Shown here piece after piece: positions 5,722 to 7,819 of a DNA stretch of 7,819 nt. A program made the translations under genes and the position numbers. This DNA comes from an uncultured bacterium (lineage in GTDB: Bacteria; Actinomycetota; Coriobacteriia; Coriobacteriales; Coriobacteriaceae). The stretch is from positions 1-7,819 of the forward strand of contig CAJMST010000039.1 of assembly GCA_905216145.1 (NCBI GenBank), written 5' to 3'. The notes beneath the pieces are model-generated. The model saw only the letters and a program-made list of their open reading frames with translations. It searched no databases and was not told where the DNA came from. Every line of letters starts with the position of its first letter. Position 1 is the stretch's first letter.

Positions 5722-6229
5722 CCATAATGCCTTTTAACGGAACAGGCATGCGCCCGCTTGCATACAATGTTTTGAAAAAAGTTACGACCTTTTCGTAGTC
5801 TCTGCTTGAGTTGTTACCACTCTTGTACACATTACGAACGACTACACAAAGATATGCTGCATCCTGTATCATGCACGCTTCAAAAAAATCCTTCAGAAAC
5901 TGGTTGTTCGCGACAGCGCGCCCGGCCTCAATCTCCACTATCGTGTTAGTGTCCCTATGGACGGCATCGACCTCAAAAGCTTTATCAATTAAGCCTTTTT
6001 CCCCATACAACACTGGCATCGATAGTTTCTCGTTTTTCTTTTTCCCCGCCTCAACATTGAAACCAAATCGCTTCAAATCGAACGCCAAAATTCGGAGCAC
6101 ACTATCGCTGTGCTCACTGTTTTTATCAGAACGAATCTGCTCAATATTTTTATTTACAGCTTTTACAACGTCCATTAACGGCTGCGGCGGACGACCGTTT
6201 AATGGGAAGTAAATCCAGTTGCACTCCAT
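5708..6229 (-). CDS. Putative PD-(D/E)XK-type nuclease with ExE motif
   Basis: A 173-residue protein. Its best marked region is FEVDAVHRDTNTIVEIEAGRAV (in pieces: D88, then E99-I-E101 followed by AGRAV). An acidic residue at the end of one strand, followed about ten residues later by ExE in the next, resembles the catalytic core of PD-(D/E)XK restriction enzymes in which Lys is replaced, as in BamHI (D...ExE). After it come a helix (FLKDFFEACM), a strand (AAYLCVVVRNVY) and a final strand (KGIMVIGY), consistent with that fold. DNA cleavage is therefore inferred, not shown. I start it at 6229 because AAAGGA (6241-6236) lies six bases upstream. An ATG at 6253 has no such site. No methyltransferase lies beside it, and its base composition is far more AT-rich than the flanks, so transfer is likely. 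It is convergent with the decayed cassette. Confidence 0.62.
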   Translation of the reverse strand: MECNWIYFPLNGRPPQPLMDVVKAVNKNIEQIRSDKNSEHSDSVLRILAFDLKRFGFNVEAGKKKNEKLSMPVLYGEKGLIDKAFEVDAVHRDTNTIVEIEAGRAVANNQFLKDFFEACMIQDAAYLCVVVRNVYKSGNNSSRDYEKVVTFFKTLYASGRMPVPLKGIMVIGY

Positions 6230-6700
6230 TGATAGTCCTTTGTCTATATTCATTCAGCCACTGCGGCTATTTTAAATTAATGTTATAAAACACCGACGAC
6301 TAACGATGCCATAAACAGTCAATCGGCCAACCTTTTAGCAGTTAGCGAACCATGCAAGCAAACAGAAACCTTAATCAACATGACGGATCGGCGCTTTCGG
6401 TCATTAGCAAACAGAATCACTTGCCCATGGAGCCATTTACCCTTGGCCTTTCAATTAGGACTGGCATCAAATGCCGCATGCCCTAGTAATATTAAGATCC
6501 TTCCATGGCTGCCACGCAGCGGCCCACGCACCCAACAACATCCATATGTGAAACTCATACTTTTGCAACGCGATTTTGATCCATATGATCCGTTCGCCTT
6601 GCTTATCCCATTTCTGCCGCCGGCTTGTCATCGGCACCCCATCCCCCGCTATCGAGGTCCAATACTTCCCCACCGCCGCGCAAAAACTCATCTAACATTA
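6230..6700. other. AT-rich stretch without a convincing gene
   Basis: About 470 bases between the nuclease-like gene and the DUF4342 promoter. A plus-strand frame (6380-6730, 116 codons) is rich in Pro, His and Arg, has no ribosome binding site and resembles no family. A minus-strand frame (6467-6691, 74 codons) reads a little more like protein (KWDKQGERIIWIKIALQKYE) but also lacks a ribosome binding site. The AT-rich run at 6269-6292 probably contains the nuclease gene's promoter, but I cannot fix the hexamers. The stretch is best read as decayed or non-coding acquired DNA. Confidence 0.5.
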
Positions 6701-6703
6701 ATC

Positions 6704-6731
6704 TTGGCTCAAGAATCGCTTAATCTATAAC
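6704..6731 (+). promoter_or_regulatory. Candidate promoter for the DUF4342-response regulator operon
   Basis: TTGGCT (6704-6709) and TATAAC (6726-6731) are spaced by 16 bases, a usable sigma-70-type promoter about 115 bases before the DUF4342 start. A second -10-like TATAGA at 6738-6743 could be used instead. The leader that follows is GC-rich and can form two short hairpins (6760-6765 with 6775-6780, and 6798-6803 with 6809-6814). No T-tract follows either, so there is no clear attenuator. Confidence 0.35.
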
Positions 6732-6844
6732 CTGCACTATAGAGTTCGACCAAGGGCGGGGCGGCGTCACGCAGGCCGCCGAACGCAACGCTCGCGCCCG
6801 GGCAGATCGCCCGGCGTCGCGCCCATCGAACGAAAGGACAGGTC

Positions 6845-7387
6845 ATGGACGACCTTGAAAAAGTTGAAACCATCCGCACCAAGTGCAACGTGAGCTACAC
6901 CGATGCCAAGGCCGCGCTCGACGCCGCCAACGGCAACGTCCTGGATGCCATCATTTGGCTTGAGTCGCAGGGCAAGACCCAGACCACATCGGCGCATGCC
7001 GCCACCGAGTCCACGCCAGTCAATGAGCCCTCTGCCGAGATGGTCGCCGCGCAGGCAGCCTACGAAAAGTCGAGCGAAAAGACCGACTTCTCTAAAAAGA
7101 TGGACAGCGTATGGGAGTACCTCAAAAAACTCTTCCGCCTGAGTCTGGACACCAAGTTTATCGCCACGCGCCGCGATGCGATCATCCTCAACATCCCTAT
7201 CCTGATCCCCATCGTCGCGTTATTTGCCTGGGGCGCCACGATATGGCTGATGCTGATTGGCCTGTTCTTTGGCATGCGCTACCGCATCGACAGCGACGGC
7301 GACGTGCCCGGCAGCATCAACAACCTTATGGATCACGCCGCCGACGCCGCGGACGACATCAAGCAAAATCTCAACGACGACAAGTAA
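6845..7387 (+). CDS. DUF4342 protein: UBA-like domain plus membrane segment
   Basis: A 180-residue protein. Residues 1-44 form a UBA-like three-helix unit (VETIRTKCNVSYTDAKAALDAANGNVLDAIIWL in pieces: TKCNVSY, AKAALDAANG, DAIIWLE), the same fold as the N-terminus of elongation factor Ts. A polar linker follows (about 45-85), then an amphipathic stretch (EYLKKLFRLS, 91-100), one long or two short hydrophobic segments (about 112-145) and an acidic C-terminus. This order matches DUF4342 proteins, whose function is unknown. The start is supported by AAAGGA (6833-6838), six bases upstream. The stop lies 18 bases before a response regulator gene on the same strand, so the two are probably co-transcribed. 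A membrane-associated role in signalling by the two-component system is possible but only contextual. Confidence 0.87.
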   Translation: MDDLEKVETIRTKCNVSYTDAKAALDAANGNVLDAIIWLESQGKTQTTSAHAATESTPVNEPSAEMVAAQAAYEKSSEKTDFSKKMDSVWEYLKKLFRLSLDTKFIATRRDAIILNIPILIPIVALFAWGATIWLMLIGLFFGMRYRIDSDGDVPGSINNLMDHAADAADDIKQNLNDDK

Positions 7388-7405
7388 TCGCAGACGGGGG
7401 CACAC

Positions 7406-7819
7406 ATGGCACGGATCCTGATCGTAGAGGACGAGGAGAAAATCGCCCGCTTTGTGACGCTCGAGCTGGAGCACGAGGGCTACCAGGTGGAGCACGCCGC
7501 CGACGGCCGCACCGCCGTGGACCTGGCGCTGGAGCGCGACTACGATTTGATTCTGCTCGATGTGCTGTTGCCGCAGCTCAACGGCATGGAGGTCTTGCGG
7601 CGTGTCCGCAAGCACAAGGATGTGCCGGTGATTATGGTCACCGCGCGCGATGCCGTGATGGACAAGGTTGCCGGGCTCGATGCCGGCGCCGACGACTACT
7701 TGACCAAGCCGTTTGCAATCGAGGAGCTGTTCGCACGGATCCGCGTGGCGCTGAAGCGCTCGGAAGCCGTGCGGGCGGCTTCGGGCGTTGGCGGCGCCAG
7801 CGCCGGGGCGGGTATGGCG
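7406..7819 (+). CDS. Response regulator, receiver domain (3' end outside window)
   Basis: The first 138 codons of a two-component response regulator, running in frame off the right edge. The receiver domain is complete: the acidic pocket E8-D9, phosphoacceptor D52 in LILLDVLLP, T79 in MVTA, and K101 in TKPF. The layout DAGADDYLTKPFAIEELFARIRVALKR is typical of the OmpR/PhoB class, in which a winged-helix DNA-binding domain follows. That part is not in the window, so the class is inferred. Residues 121-138 begin an Ala/Gly-rich linker (ASGVGGASAGAGMA) longer than is usual between the two domains. The ATG at 7406 has GGGGG (7396-7400) five bases upstream. The gene follows the DUF4342 gene by 18 bases, and a sensor kinase gene would be expected downstream. 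Confidence 0.93.
   Translation, partial: MARILIVEDEEKIARFVTLELEHEGYQVEHAADGRTAVDLALERDYDLILLDVLLPQLNGMEVLRRVRKHKDVPVIMVTARDAVMDKVAGLDAGADDYLTKPFAIEELFARIRVALKRSEAVRAASGVGGASAGAGMA

Noticed and set aside
6380..6730. 116-codon plus-strand frame and a 74-codon minus-strand frame (6467-6691)
   Set aside because: Neither has a ribosome binding site or a recognisable motif, and they overlap each other. The minus frame could be a relic, but I cannot support it.
1..7819. CRISPR array, tRNA, rRNA or complete insertion sequence
   Set aside because: I found no regularly spaced repeats, no cloverleaf-like segment and no transposase reading frame on either strand.

Overview
The window looks like chromosomal DNA from a GC-rich, Gram-positive-type bacterium. 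The best guess is a gut actinobacterium of the class Coriobacteriia (Collinsella-like). This rests on the strongly GC-rich coding style, a secreted/membrane DUF2207 protein with a poly-glycine tail, interspersed GGGGAC-containing repeats, and a candidate leaderless promoter. The genus is an inference from recall, not a database match.

Layout. 1-545: no credible gene. It holds a short interspersed repeat with a 9-bp palindrome, a pair of diverged inverted repeats sharing ATGAGTACTGTT, and a perfect 16-bp-stem hairpin that probably terminates the minus-strand gene to its right. 546-2492 (-): a 648-residue DUF2207 membrane protein with a signal peptide. 2493-3006: intergenic, with a second exact 33-bp copy of the repeat at 95-127 and a strong GC-rich terminator-like hairpin. 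3007-4017 (+): gluQ, glutamyl-queuosine tRNA(Asp) synthetase, apparently on a leaderless transcript. 4033-4758 (-): calcineurin-like metallophosphoesterase, convergent with gluQ. 4844-5083 (-): a 79-residue two-helix membrane protein.

5084-6740 is visibly more AT-rich (sampled lines of the nuclease gene are roughly 37-45% GC, against about 78% in a sampled gluQ line) and looks horizontally acquired. It starts with a promoter embedded in a perfect 12-bp inverted repeat. Next come a small coiled-coil protein (103 aa) and a translationally coupled downstream gene that survives only as a frameshifted, truncated stub. On the opposite strand lies a 173-residue protein with an ExE-type restriction-endonuclease-like motif. 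A roughly 500-base stretch without a convincing gene follows. The first part resembles a decayed two-gene autoregulated cassette (toxin-antitoxin-like or defence-like), but no family assignment is secure.

6845 to the end returns to GC-rich housekeeping style: a DUF4342 protein (UBA-like helices plus membrane segment) followed 18 bp later by the receiver half of a response regulator that runs off the window. These two are probably one operon. A histidine kinase gene would be expected beyond the right edge.
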